Positions 8,456-16,515 of a DNA stretch of 64,000 bases are shown piece by piece (the first letter of the stretch is position 1; every line of letters starts with the position of its first letter). The notes beneath the pieces are model-generated. The model did no database searches, was not told the DNA's origin, and saw nothing but the letters and a program-made list of their open reading frames with translations. The translations under genes and the position numbers were made by a program. The stretch lies in the NCBI RefSeq assembly GCF_003121705.1, contig NZ_PYHR01000002.1, positions 1,612,001 through 1,676,000 on the forward strand, given 5' to 3'. This stretch comes from Serinibacter arcticus. GTDB lineage: Bacteria; Actinomycetota; Actinomycetes; Actinomycetales; Beutenbergiaceae.

Positions 8456-8480
8456 CGGCGTCGGAGGCCGTCAGTAGGGT
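8452..8480 (+). promoter_or_regulatory. predicted promoter of the mycothiol dehydrogenase gene with overlapping inverted repeat
   Basis: CTGACG (8452-8457), a 17-base spacer and TAGGGT (8475-8480) fit an actinobacterial housekeeping promoter. An 8-base inverted repeat, CTGACGGC (8452-8459) with GCCGTCAG (8467-8474), covers the -35 element and most of the spacer. It could be a repressor site or serve as a small hairpin for the gene upstream. Confidence 0.45.
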
Positions 8481-8534
8481 GGACGGTGCCGAGGCCGCGA
8501 CGGCGCGGCGCACCGATCGACCGAAGGGCCCCTC

Positions 8535-9635
8535 ATGCCACGCACCTCCCAGGCCGTCATCGCCCGAGCCAAGGACGCCCCCGTCGAGCTCGTCACGATC
8601 TCCGTGCCCGACCCCGGCCCCGGTGAGGCGGTCGTCCGCGTCCAGGCCTCCGGCGTCTGCCACACCGACCTGCACTACAAGCTCGGCGGCATCGGCGAGG
8701 ACTTCCCCTATTTGCTCGGCCACGAGGCCGCCGGCATCGTGGAGGAGGTCGGGGAGGGCGTCACCGACGTCGCCCCCGGCGACTACGTCGTGCTCAACTG
8801 GCGCGCCGTCTGCGGCGACTGCCGCGCCTGCAACCGCGGCCGTCCCTGGTACTGCTTCAACACCCACAACGCGGCGCAGAAGATGACGATCGCCGACGGC
8901 GAGGGCGCGGGCACCGAGCTCTCCCCCGCGCTGGGCATCGGTGCCTTCACCGAGTTCACCCTCGTCGCCGCCGGCCAGTGCACCAAGGTCGACCCCGCCG
9001 CTGCCCCGGAGGTCGCGGGCCTGCTGGGGTGCGGCGTCATGGCCGGCATCGGCGCGGCCATCAACACCGGCAACGTGGGCCGCGGCGACTCGGTCGCCGT
9101 CATCGGCTGCGGCGGCGTGGGGGCGGCGGCGGTCGCCGGGGCACGCCTCGCGGGTGCGGCCACGATCATCGCCGTCGACCTCGACGAGCGGAAGCTTGCC
9201 AAGGCCACGGAGCTGGGCGCCACGCACACCGTGAACGCGGGCGAGGGCGACGTCGTCGAGGCGATCCGGGCCCTGACCGACGGGAACGGCGCCGACGTGG
9301 TGATCGACGCCGTCGGGCGCCCCGAGACGTGGAAGCAGGCGTTCTACGCCCGCGACCTCGCCGGGACGGTCGTCCTGGTGGGCGTCCCGACGCCGGACAT
9401 GCAGGTCCCCGAGCTCCCGCTGCTGGACGTCTTCGGCCGCGGCGGCTCCCTGAAGTCCTCCTGGTACGGCGACTGCCTGCCCTCGCGGGACTTCCCCCTC
9501 CTCATCGACCTCTTCCTGCAGGGGCGCCTCCCGCTGGACGCCTTCGTGACCGAGACGGTGGGGATCGGCGACGTCGAGGCCGCGTTCGACAAGATGCACG
9601 GCGGCGACGTGCTGCGAAGCGTGGTCGTGCTGTGA
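8535..9635 (+). CDS. mscR: S-(hydroxymethyl)mycothiol dehydrogenase
   Basis: A zinc-dependent, NAD-linked alcohol dehydrogenase of 366 residues that oxidises the mycothiol adduct of formaldehyde. The ATG at 8535 follows a purine-rich leader. Motifs: catalytic zinc region GVCHTDLH (Cys near 41) and GHEAAG; structural zinc cysteines in [15 protein letters not shown] (about 93-107); Rossmann motif GCGGVGAAA near 192. The loop [20 protein letters not shown] and the [14 protein letters not shown] stretch are typical of the mycothiol enzyme rather than the glutathione one. It overlaps by 4 bases with a metallo-hydrolase gene, its usual partner. Mycothiol is restricted to Actinobacteria, which supports the taxonomic reading. 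Confidence 0.92.
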   Translation: MPRTSQAVIARAKDAPVELVTISVPDPGPGEAVVRVQASGVCHTDLHYKLGGIGEDFPYLLGHEAAGIVEEVGEGVTDVAPGDYVVLNWRAVCGDCRACNRGRPWYCFNTHNAAQKMTIADGEGAGTELSPALGIGAFTEFTLVAAGQCTKVDPAAAPEVAGLLGCGVMAGIGAAINTGNVGRGDSVAVIGCGGVGAAAVAGARLAGAATIIAVDLDERKLAKATELGATHTVNAGEGDVVEAIRALTDGNGADVVIDAVGRPETWKQAFYARDLAGTVVLVGVPTPDMQVPELPLLDVFGRGGSLKSSWYGDCLPSRDFPLLIDLFLQGRLPLDAFVTETVGIGDVEAAFDKMHGGDVLRSVVVL

Positions 9636-10243
9636 CCGCGCGCATCGACCACGGCACCTCCGCGGGGACGTTCTCGCTGGACGGTGAGACCTACGACGTC
9701 GAGAACAACATCTGGGTGATCGGCGACGAGGCCGAGTGCCTCGTCGTGGACGCCCCCCACTCGGTGGCGGACGTCCTGGCCGTCGTCGCGGGTCGACGCG
9801 TCACCGCGATCGTCTGCACCCACGCGCACGACGACCACGTGCGGATCGCCCCCGACCTCGCCGAGGCGACGGGTGCCCCGATCCTCCTGCACCCCGCGGA
9901 CGCCCCCGTCTGGGAGCTCACACACCCGGACCGCGCGCCCGACGGCGAGCTGGCCGACGGCCAGGAGCTCACCGTGGGCGGCACCACCGTCCGCGTGCTC
10001 CACACCCCCGGCCACGCGCCCGGGGCCGTGTCGCTGCACGTGCCGGAGCTCGGCGTCGTCCTCACCGGGGACACCCTGTTCCAGGGCGGCCCGGGGGCGA
10101 CGGGCCGGTCGTTCTCCGACCCCGCCCTCATCGTGGAGTCCATCCGCCGGGTGCTGTTCGCGCTCCCCGACGACACGGTGGTCCACACGGGCCACGGCGA
10201 CTCGACCACGATCGGCGCGGAGGCCGACGCCCTCGGGCGCTGA
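9632..10243 (+). CDS. MBL-fold metallo-hydrolase, partner of MscR
   Basis: A 203-residue metallo-beta-lactamase-fold hydrolase starting at a GTG that overlaps the mscR stop (GTGA). The metal-binding motif THAHDDH lies near residues 63-69, with further ligands in [12 protein letters not shown], the Asp of TGDTLF and the late [11 protein letters not shown]. This glyoxalase II-like arrangement and the coupling to mscR suggest that it hydrolyses a mycothiol thioester such as S-formylmycothiol; this is an inference from context. Confidence 0.87.
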   Translation: MTARIDHGTSAGTFSLDGETYDVENNIWVIGDEAECLVVDAPHSVADVLAVVAGRRVTAIVCTHAHDDHVRIAPDLAEATGAPILLHPADAPVWELTHPDRAPDGELADGQELTVGGTTVRVLHTPGHAPGAVSLHVPELGVVLTGDTLFQGGPGATGRSFSDPALIVESIRRVLFALPDDTVVHTGHGDSTTIGAEADALGR

Positions 10244-10260
10244 CCCCGGCTGCACCGCAC

Positions 10261-10310
10261 GACGACGACGGCGCCGCCACCCTCGCGAGGGTGGCGGCGC
10301 CGTCGTCGTC
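10261..10310. terminator. perfect 50-nt palindrome, bidirectional terminator
   Basis: Bases 10261-10310 are their own reverse complement without a mismatch (25-base arms, centre CTCGCGAG). They sit between the convergent metallo-hydrolase (+) and LysR (-) genes, so they most likely act as a strong two-way terminator. Confidence 0.8.
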
Positions 10311-10314
10311 CGTG

Positions 10315-11226
10315 TCAGTCTGCGGTGGCGCCGAGGTTCTCGCGCAGGAGGTCGACGACGGCCGTCACCGTGCGGGAGCGGGCCGCGATCGAGCGGACGT
10401 ACAGCTCGATCGTGCGGAAGGCGTCGTCGTCGGCGAGCGGCACGCTCACCACCGAGGCCGGGAGGTGCGGTCGGCCCATCCGCGGCAGCACCGTGACCGC
10501 GAGTCCCACCTCGACGTAACGCACGAGCGACTGCAGCTCGACGGCCTCGAAGGCGTTCCCGACGAGCTCGATGAGGTCGGGCGAGTGCGAGGCGATCCAC
10601 GCGCCGTAGGGGTCCTCGTGCGGCGTGATCGCCAGCCGCTCGCGCGCGAGCTCAACGAGGTGGACGTCCCGACGTCCGGCGAGCCGGTGCCCGCGCGGGA
10701 CGACGACGTCGAGCGGGTCGGTCCCGATCCGGATGCGGGTGAGCGTGTCCGACGGTCGCCCGGCGGGCTGGGCCGTGCCGAGGGCCTTGGCCAGCAGGGC
10801 GTCGACGCGTCCGATCGCGAGCAGGTCGAACGCCGGCTCGGGCTCGAGCTCTGTGGGCACCAGGTCGAGCAGCGGGTAGTCCGTCCGCGCGCGGGCGATC
10901 GCCGGGATCACGAGCTGGCGCAGCGCAGTCGGGAACGCCGCGATCCGGAACCTCCCCTGAGGTGCGGCCTCGACGTTCGCGGCGAGCCGGAGGTGCTCGA
11001 GGTCGTCGACGATCCCCCGGGCCTGCTCGACGACGGCGAGCCCCGCCGGTGTGAGGACGATCCCGCGCCCGGCGCGCGCCACCATCGGCACCCCGAGCGT
11101 CTTCTCCAGCTTGCGCAGGTGCTGGGTGATGTTGGGCGCCGAGTACGCCAGGAGCCGGGCGGCCTGGGTGACCGAACCGGTGTCGCAGACGGCGATCAGC
11201 ACACGCAGGCTGACGGGATCGATCAT
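10315..11226 (-). CDS. LysR family transcriptional regulator
   Basis: A 303-residue DNA-binding regulator. The N-terminal winged helix-turn-helix spans about residues 3-62 and includes VSLRVLIAVCDTGSVTQAAR and the HLRKLEKTLGVPMVAR wing region. The effector-binding domain covers about 88-295 (GRFRIAAFPTALRQLVIPAI onward). It is divergent from a tiny membrane-protein gene at 11348; the spacer holds an inverted repeat suited to a LysR operator. Its ligand is not evident. Confidence 0.92.
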   Translation of the reverse strand: MIDPVSLRVLIAVCDTGSVTQAARLLAYSAPNITQHLRKLEKTLGVPMVARAGRGIVLTPAGLAVVEQARGIVDDLEHLRLAANVEAAPQGRFRIAAFPTALRQLVIPAIARARTDYPLLDLVPTELEPEPAFDLLAIGRVDALLAKALGTAQPAGRPSDTLTRIRIGTDPLDVVVPRGHRLAGRRDVHLVELARERLAITPHEDPYGAWIASHSPDLIELVGNAFEAVELQSLVRYVEVGLAVTVLPRMGRPHLPASVVSVPLADDDAFRTIELYVRSIAARSRTVTAVVDLLRENLGATAD

Positions 11227-11249
11227 GAAGCAATGCTAAAGCGTGGGCG

Positions 11250-11266
11250 CTAGTTCTACTAACTAG
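11250..11266. promoter_or_regulatory. inverted repeat in the LysR divergent spacer
   Basis: CTAGTT (11250-11255) and AACTAG (11261-11266) are separated by 5 bases, giving a short dyad of the size LysR regulators use. It lies 24 bases upstream of the LysR start and about 80 bases before the small gene at 11348. Autoregulation is an inference. Confidence 0.4.
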
Positions 11267-11347
11267 TGCTGAGCAGTTTTCCTCGCCAGACTGGGGTCAT
11301 CACGGCGCGCAGTCCGCGCGCGAGAACCCCGAAGGTGGAGATTTCCC

Positions 11348-11470
11348 ATGATCGTCGCAGCGCTCGCCCTTGTCGTCGCCGTCGTCGTCGGCATCGTCGT
11401 CGAGGTGCGCCACGACGGTCTGGCACGTCGCCCGTTCGACCCCATGTACAACAGCCGCGTCCCCAGCTGA
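11348..11470 (+). CDS. 40-residue single-helix membrane protein
   Basis: A short open frame from an ATG with GGTGGAG about 10 bases upstream to a TGA at 11468. The peptide begins MIVAALALVVAVVVGIVVEV, a clear transmembrane helix, followed by a short hydrophilic tail, RHDGLARRPFDPMYNSRVPS. It is followed at once by a strong terminator, so it forms its own transcript, divergent from the LysR gene. Function unknown; the Asp-Gly then Arg-rich tail resembles other very small actinobacterial membrane proteins. Confidence 0.65.
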   Translation: MIVAALALVVAVVVGIVVEVRHDGLARRPFDPMYNSRVPS

Positions 11471-11487
11471 CGTCCGGCTCACCGAGC

Positions 11488-11527
11488 ACGAAGGCCGCGG
11501 TCCCCCGGTAGGGACCGCGGCCTTCGT
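11488..11527 (+). terminator. strong rho-independent-like hairpin
   Basis: A perfect 17-base stem (11488-11504 with 11511-11527) and a 6-base loop (CCGGTA), 17 bases after the stop of the 40-residue gene. Confidence 0.75.
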
Positions 11528-11592
11528 CGTTCCCGTCCGCCACCGTTCGCTCCGCCGCCCCCGCCCGTTCACACCGGTTCGCGTGCGGACCA

Positions 11593-11621
11593 TTGCCCCG
11601 GCCGCCATCCCTTCCTACGCT
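11593..11621 (+). promoter_or_regulatory. predicted promoter for the 95-residue protein gene
   Basis: TTGCCC (11593-11598), a 17-base spacer and TACGCT (11616-11621) match the housekeeping sigma factor consensus in actinobacteria. The start codon is 33 bases downstream with GGAGG before it. Confidence 0.5.
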
Positions 11622-11654
11622 GGAGGAACGCCGAGCCGACCGACGGAGGTCGCC

Positions 11655-11942
11655 ATGCCGCAGCTGTGGGACCGCATCGCGGGCCGACGCGAGCCCGCCG
11701 CCGACCCCATGCTCACGCTCGAGACGCAGGCGCACCTGAGCCGCCTGACCCGAGAGCTCTGGCGTCTCGACGGCGTCCGCGGCGACTTCGCGCACGCGCA
11801 CCACGTCCGGGCGGCCCAGGGCGCGTACGAGGGCGTGCTGCGCCGGGCCCTCCGCCTCGCCGGCGGCGACGACCGCGCGCACCCGCTCGGCGACGTCGTC
11901 GGGCTGGAGCTCGAGCTCAGCTCGCGCGGCTGGGCCTGGTAG
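11655..11942 (+). CDS. hypothetical 95-residue protein
   Basis: A small soluble protein starting at an ATG with GGAGG five bases upstream and a promoter-like sequence before that. It begins MPQLWDRIAGRREPAADPML and continues as amphipathic helices rich in Arg, Leu and Ala (LETQAHLSRLTRELWRLDGV and ARAAQ-like stretches), with no membrane helix. Family not recognised. The good ribosome site and codon pattern support a real gene. Confidence 0.65.
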   Translation: MPQLWDRIAGRREPAADPMLTLETQAHLSRLTRELWRLDGVRGDFAHAHHVRAAQGAYEGVLRRALRLAGGDDRAHPLGDVVGLELELSSRGWAW

Positions 11943-12000
11943 CGGTTCGCCCCTGCGGACACCTCCCGGGTCCCAGCGCCTGATCGGGCAGACTCCTGCC

Positions 12001-12249
12001 ATGACTCGAGGGACGCCGGCGCGCGAGCCGGATGCGGAGGCGCCAGGTCCGGACGTGACCGGGGGGCCGCCGCCCCACCAGGGCAAGCGGGCCGTGGTGG
12101 CGTGGACGGCGGCGATCGTGCTGCTCGCCGTCGGGGTCCTCGTGACGTACCTGATGGTCCGTGCCCAGTCGCCCGAGACCCTCGGGCTCAGCCTCGGCGA
12201 GTCGCCGTGGCGCCTGCCGCTCGTCCTGCGGCCGAACGAGCCGAGCTAG
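12001..12249 (+). CDS. hypothetical small membrane protein
   Basis: An 82-residue protein: a hydrophilic, proline-rich N-terminus of about 30 residues, one membrane helix (AVVAWTAAIVLLAVGVLVTYLMV, roughly 31-53, written here as AVVAWTAAIVLLAVGV then LVTYLMV), and a short outer tail. No ribosome site is obvious before the ATG, so translation may be leaderless. Its stop is six bases from the end of the convergent fprA gene. Function unknown. Confidence 0.6.
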   Translation: MTRGTPAREPDAEAPGPDVTGGPPPHQGKRAVVAWTAAIVLLAVGVLVTYLMVRAQSPETLGLSLGESPWRLPLVLRPNEPS

Positions 12250-12255
12250 CCGGCC

Positions 12256-13656
12256 TCAGCGCACGAGGGAGTCGCGCGAGGCGCGCGACAGCGAGGTCAT
12301 CTCCTCGCGCGGCACCACCTTGACGCGCTCGCGCCCCCCGGCCTCGCCGAGGGACCGCTCGTGGGACGACAGGGCCTCCCAGCCCTCCCACGTCGTGACC
12401 GGCACGCCACGGTCCTCGAGCAGCGCGAGCACGTCGACCTCCTCGGCGCCGTCGGCCACGCGCGGACGCAGGCCGAGCCCGGCCTCGACGTCCTCGGCCA
12501 GGTGGCGGATCGTCTCCTGGGCGTCGGACTTGGTGTGACCGATGAGCCCGACCGGACCGCGCTTGATCCACCCGGTCGCGTACAGCCCGGGGATCTGCGC
12601 GCCGTCGGCATCCACCACGCGGCCACCCTCGTTGGGGATGACGCCGCGGACGGCGTCGAACGGCACGTCGGGCACGGGCGAGCCGAAGTAGCCCACCGCG
12701 CGGTAGACGGCCTGCACGGGGGTGTCGACGACGACGCCGGTCCCGCGCGAGGTGCCGTCGCCGACCAGCTCCGTGCGCTCGGTGCGCAGCGCGGCGACGC
12801 GCCGGGCGCCGTCGGGCCCGACCTCGCCGACGACCTCGACCGGCTGGTGGAGGAAGTGCAGGTGGATGCGGCGCGAGGCCGTCGAGTCCTCGGGGTCGTT
12901 CAGCGCCCAGTCGGTCAGCGTCGCCACGACCTGGCGCGTCTGGTTCGACTTGGCCATCGCGGCCTCGGAACCCTCGTCGAACGCAAAGTCCTCGGGGTAG
13001 ACGATGACGTCGACGTCGGGCACGTGACCCAGCTCGCGCAGCTCCAGCGGCGAGAACTTCGCCTGGGCCGGCCCGCGGCGGGCGAAGACGTGGACGTCGG
13101 TGACCGGCGAGGCCGCGAGGCCCTCGGCCACGTTCGCGGGGATCTCGGTGGGGCCGAGGTCGGCCGGGTGCTTGGCGAGCATGCGGGCGACGTCGAGCGC
13201 GACGTTCCCGGCACCGAGCACCGCGATCTCACGCGCCTCGAGCGGCCACGTGCGCGGGACGTCGGGGTGCCCGTCGAACCAGGAGACGAAGTCGGCCGCA
13301 CCGTAGGAGCCGGGCAGGTCGATGCCGGGGATGTCGAGCGCGGCGTCCCTGATCGCGCCGGTCGCGACGATGACGGCGTCGTAGTGCTCCGCGAGCTCGG
13401 CGAGCGTGATGTCGACCCCGAGGTTGACGTTCCCGATCAGGCGGATGTCACCGCGGCCGAGGATCTTGTCGAGCGCGTTGACGATGGCCTTGATGCGCGG
13501 GTGGTCGGGCGCGACGCCGTACCGCACCAGCCCGTACGGGGCCGGGAGGCGGTCGAACAGGTCGATCGCGGTGCCCGGCAGCGTGCGGGACAGGATGTCG
13601 GAGGCGTAGATCCCGGCGGGACCGGCCCCGACGACGGCGACGCGCAGCGAGCTCAC
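12256..13656 (-). CDS. fprA: FprA-like ferredoxin--NADP(+) reductase
   Basis: A 466-residue FAD flavoprotein of the adrenodoxin-reductase type, moving electrons between NADPH and ferredoxin. It starts at a GTG. The FAD-binding Rossmann motif VVGAGPAG is at 8-15, followed by the family loop APYGLVRYGVAPDHP. The NADPH motif VLGAGNVALDVAR is near 163-175. The C-terminal GWIKRGPVGLIGHTKSDAQE is diagnostic. Actinobacterial homologues are about 450-460 residues long, so it is full length. A DtxR-like half site overlaps its predicted promoter, suggesting iron control. Confidence 0.92.
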   Translation of the reverse strand: MSSLRVAVVGAGPAGIYASDILSRTLPGTAIDLFDRLPAPYGLVRYGVAPDHPRIKAIVNALDKILGRGDIRLIGNVNLGVDITLAELAEHYDAVIVATGAIRDAALDIPGIDLPGSYGAADFVSWFDGHPDVPRTWPLEAREIAVLGAGNVALDVARMLAKHPADLGPTEIPANVAEGLAASPVTDVHVFARRGPAQAKFSPLELRELGHVPDVDVIVYPEDFAFDEGSEAAMAKSNQTRQVVATLTDWALNDPEDSTASRRIHLHFLHQPVEVVGEVGPDGARRVAALRTERTELVGDGTSRGTGVVVDTPVQAVYRAVGYFGSPVPDVPFDAVRGVIPNEGGRVVDADGAQIPGLYATGWIKRGPVGLIGHTKSDAQETIRHLAEDVEAGLGLRPRVADGAEEVDVLALLEDRGVPVTTWEGWEALSSHERSLGEAGGRERVKVVPREEMTSLSRASRDSLVR

Positions 13657-13714
13657 TCAAGTACCTCATCCGTGGGGGTGGCGCCCGGGTGTGGCCTCGG
13701 GCGCGGTCACCTCC

Positions 13715-13744
13715 AGTGTACGGGCGCGAGGTAGGTAAGCCTCA
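13715..13744 (-). promoter_or_regulatory. predicted fprA promoter with a DtxR/IdeR-like half site
   Basis: On the minus strand TGAGGC (13739-13744), an 18-base spacer and TACACT (13715-13720) form a possible promoter. Between them AGGCTTACCTA (13732-13742) matches the right half of the iron box TTAGGTTAGGCTAACCTAA with one change. Binding there would block transcription when iron is plentiful. The left half is poor. Confidence 0.4.
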
Positions 13745-13799
13745 GTCGCCTCGGTCACACCGCCTCGCGCGGGGTGGTCGGTCAGCGCGGGGAGGTCGG

Positions 13800-15077
13800 T
13801 CAGGAGGCGGGGCCGCGTCCGCGCGGCGTGCGGGCCACGATCAGGCTCCCCGCGACCACGACGGCGGCGCCGAGCGCCCACCACCCGAGCGTGCTGCGGG
13901 CGGTCGCCCAGCGATCGGGATAGGCCGTGATCGTCACCGGCTCCGTCACCACCGGTGGGCTCGGCAGGGCGGGGACGGCGTCGCTCACCGGGCCGCGGGC
14001 GCTGCCGTCGTCGACGAAAGCGATCGCGTCGGCCGCCTGCACGAGTCCCCAGCCCACGAGGTCGGAGCGCTCCTCGGGCACCGACCGCGCCGCCGTCGCC
14101 GTGATCCGGTAGGCCCACTGGGCCGGCGTCTCGTCCGGGTGCGCCTGCGCCACGAGCGCCGCGACCCCGGCGACGTGCGCCGTCGCCCAGCTCGTCGCCG
14201 CCGCGGCCGTGCCCATCCGGCAGTCCCCGCCGGACCGCCCCGTGGCGAGGATCCCGACGCCGGGCCCACCGACGTCCGCGTGCGCGCCCCGGTAGGCGTT
14301 CACCTCCGCGAACCCCTCGTCGTAGGCGCCGACGGCGAGCACGCCGGGCAGCGCGGCCGGGTAGCGCGGCCGGGTGGGGTCGGCGTCGGCGTTCTCGACG
14401 TTGCCCATCGAGGCCACCACCAGGCTGCCGGCGGCCGTCGCCTCGTCGACCGCGACGGCCAGGTCCGGGGTCTCCTGGATGGTGCTCATCGCGACGACGA
14501 TGATGTCGACGTCGAGCTGGCTCGCCTCGCGGATCCCCTGGGCGATGCGTCCGGGCTGCGGATCCGTGCCGGCCTGCTCGGCCGCGTCGGTGTCGTCCTC
14601 GTAGTAGACGCGGACGGGCACGATCGTCGCGTCGCGCGCGATGCCGACCAGCGCGGAACCCTCCACCGGGCGGCCGGCGATGATCGTCGCCACGGCCGAG
14701 CCGTGGCCGAAGGTGTCCGCGGTGCCCGTGCTGTCGGCCGGGTCGAGCGCGACGACGTCGCGGCCGGGCTCCACGGCCCCGACGAGGTGGGGGAAGTCGG
14801 GGCGGACGCCGGAGTCGACCACCGCGACGCGCACACCGGCACCTGTGGCGACGTCGTTCGCGGCGGCGCGGCCGATCGCCGCGGGCGCCCAGCCCTCCTC
14901 CGCGATGAGCTCGCCCGGCTGGCAGTCCGCCGGCGCCTGCGGCGCCGCGGCGGCGTGCGGGAGGGTCGCGAGGCCGGACGGGAGGGTGGCGGGGGCGAGG
15001 ACGACGCCGACGGCGAGCGCCGCCGTCGCGACGAGCGCCGGCACCCGCCGACGGACGCCGTGCACGGACCGGCTCAC
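13800..15077 (-). CDS. mycP: mycosin (S8 serine protease of type VII secretion)
   Basis: A 425-residue membrane-anchored subtilisin of the ESX system. The GTG at 15077 overlaps the eccB stop. After a signal peptide (about 1-45) the catalytic residues are Asp in VAVVDSGV (near 86), His in TFGHGSAVA (near 124) and Ser in ATSWATAHVAG (near 296). A C-terminal helix (STLGWWALGAAVVVAGSLIV) and a basic tail anchor it outside the membrane, as in mycosins. In mycobacteria mycosins stabilise the ESX complex and process some substrates. It is last in the minus-strand eccD-eccB-mycP unit. Confidence 0.9.
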   Translation of the reverse strand: MSRSVHGVRRRVPALVATAALAVGVVLAPATLPSGLATLPHAAAAPQAPADCQPGELIAEEGWAPAAIGRAAANDVATGAGVRVAVVDSGVRPDFPHLVGAVEPGRDVVALDPADSTGTADTFGHGSAVATIIAGRPVEGSALVGIARDATIVPVRVYYEDDTDAAEQAGTDPQPGRIAQGIREASQLDVDIIVVAMSTIQETPDLAVAVDEATAAGSLVVASMGNVENADADPTRPRYPAALPGVLAVGAYDEGFAEVNAYRGAHADVGGPGVGILATGRSGGDCRMGTAAAATSWATAHVAGVAALVAQAHPDETPAQWAYRITATAARSVPEERSDLVGWGLVQAADAIAFVDDGSARGPVSDAVPALPSPPVVTEPVTITAYPDRWATARSTLGWWALGAAVVVAGSLIVARTPRGRGPAS

Positions 15078-16487
15078 GGCGTGGCCTCCTCGCCCCCGTC
15101 GGCCACGGGCACCTCGGTCTGCGACATCGCCGCCCGGTCGATCGACAGGGTCGGACCGGAGGGGACCAGGTCGCCCCACGCGTACGGCACCCTGATCGGC
15201 ACGACCTGGTCGGCGCCACCGGTCGGGAACAGCCGCAGCAGCGCGTCCTCGCGCGGTCCGCTGGGTCCGCCCTCGATCGCGTAGGCGAGACCGTTCTCGT
15301 CGATGAAGCGCACCGGGCCCTCCGGGCTGCTCGGCGAGGCCGTGAACAGCGCGAGCGCCCCCGTGCCGGGCGAGACCGTCACGCGCCCGCTCGCGTCCGG
15401 CGCCTGCCCGGGCACGAGGACCGCGGCGAACGCCTCGACGTCGAGCTCGGCGCACGGCGCGAGGTCGGGGCTCACCGGCTCGCCGATCGCGGTCGGCCAC
15501 GACTCGGGGATCGGGATCCCGTCGGTCGCGTCCTCGACCTGGGAGAGGGCGTCGGCGGGGACGACGATCCGCTCCGCGGCATTCTCCCGCGTCGCGTAGA
15601 CGGCGTCGGCGAGCGGCGACAGCCGCGCGAGGCGACCGTCGGCCAGGGCGACGTACGGCTGCCCGGTGTCGGCGTTGACCACCACGGACCCGGTCGTGAC
15701 GCCGGCGATCTGCCCGAGGGCGCCCTCGGGCACGCCCCCGGCACCCTCGACGGCGAACGGTGTCATCTCGGCGCCGGTGCCGAACAGCGCGAGCCAGTCG
15801 GCCCGCGCGGGGACCACGTCGTCGGGCGTGAAGTCGAGGGCGCGGACGACACCGGCGGAGCTCGCGGTGTCGGGCACGAGGTGGGCCTGCGAGCCCTGCA
15901 CCACGTAAAGGGCCTCCCCACCGTGACGAGGGCCGAGGCGACGCCCGCGGGCGCGGCGTCCGCCTCGGCGTCGGACCCGCCCGCCTCGTCCGCCTCGCCG
16001 GCCGGCAGGGTGGTGGAGGTGGCGCCGTCCTCGGCCGGGCACGCGAGCCAGCCGTCCACGACGAGCCGGCCGGGCTCGGGCAGGAAGTCCGGCGCGCCGG
16101 TGATCCCTGCCCGCGGCAGACGCTCCTTGTCGGCCAGCAGCGAGTCGGCGACGCTGTGGATGGCGGCGTCGGGCTCCACCAGGAGCCGCGCGCTGGCCAT
16201 GTTCGTGACGGGGACGAGCCGGCCGTCGTCGGTGACGTAGCGGGCGGCGTTGTCCCTGACCACGAGGATCTGACCGTTCTCCCACCCGCGAGGCAGGCCG
16301 CGGTTGAGCAGGCCGCTGCCCAGTCCGCCGACCACCACGAGCACCGCCAGCACGATCCCCGCCACGACGCCGCGCACCGGTGAGGTGGGCTCCAGCTCGC
16401 GCCCCCGGGGGCGCCGGAGACGAACGCGGTGAGCAGGCGCCGTCGGCTGAACGACTGCGCCTCGACGAGCTCCTTCTTCGTCGCCAC
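15074..16487 (-). pseudogene. eccB: type VII secretion protein EccB, split by two apparent frameshifts
   Basis: The core protein is recognisable but lies in three frames. From a GTG at 16487 it starts MATKKELVEAQSFSRRRLLT, the classic EccB N-terminus. The frame changes within a C5G5 block (16402-16411) to one containing the membrane helix VRGVVAGIVLAVLVVVGGLG and the ENGQILVVRDNAARYV repeat domain. It changes again at a G4 run (15916-15919) to the frame running to 15074. Adding one G at each place restores one chain of about 471 residues. EccB is an essential membrane component of ESX channels, with a periplasmic repeat domain. All the neighbouring genes are intact, so a sequencing error is likelier than gene loss. 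Confidence 0.82.
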
Positions 16488-16515
16488 GACTACCGGCTCC
16501 CGGCGATCGGGGCGG

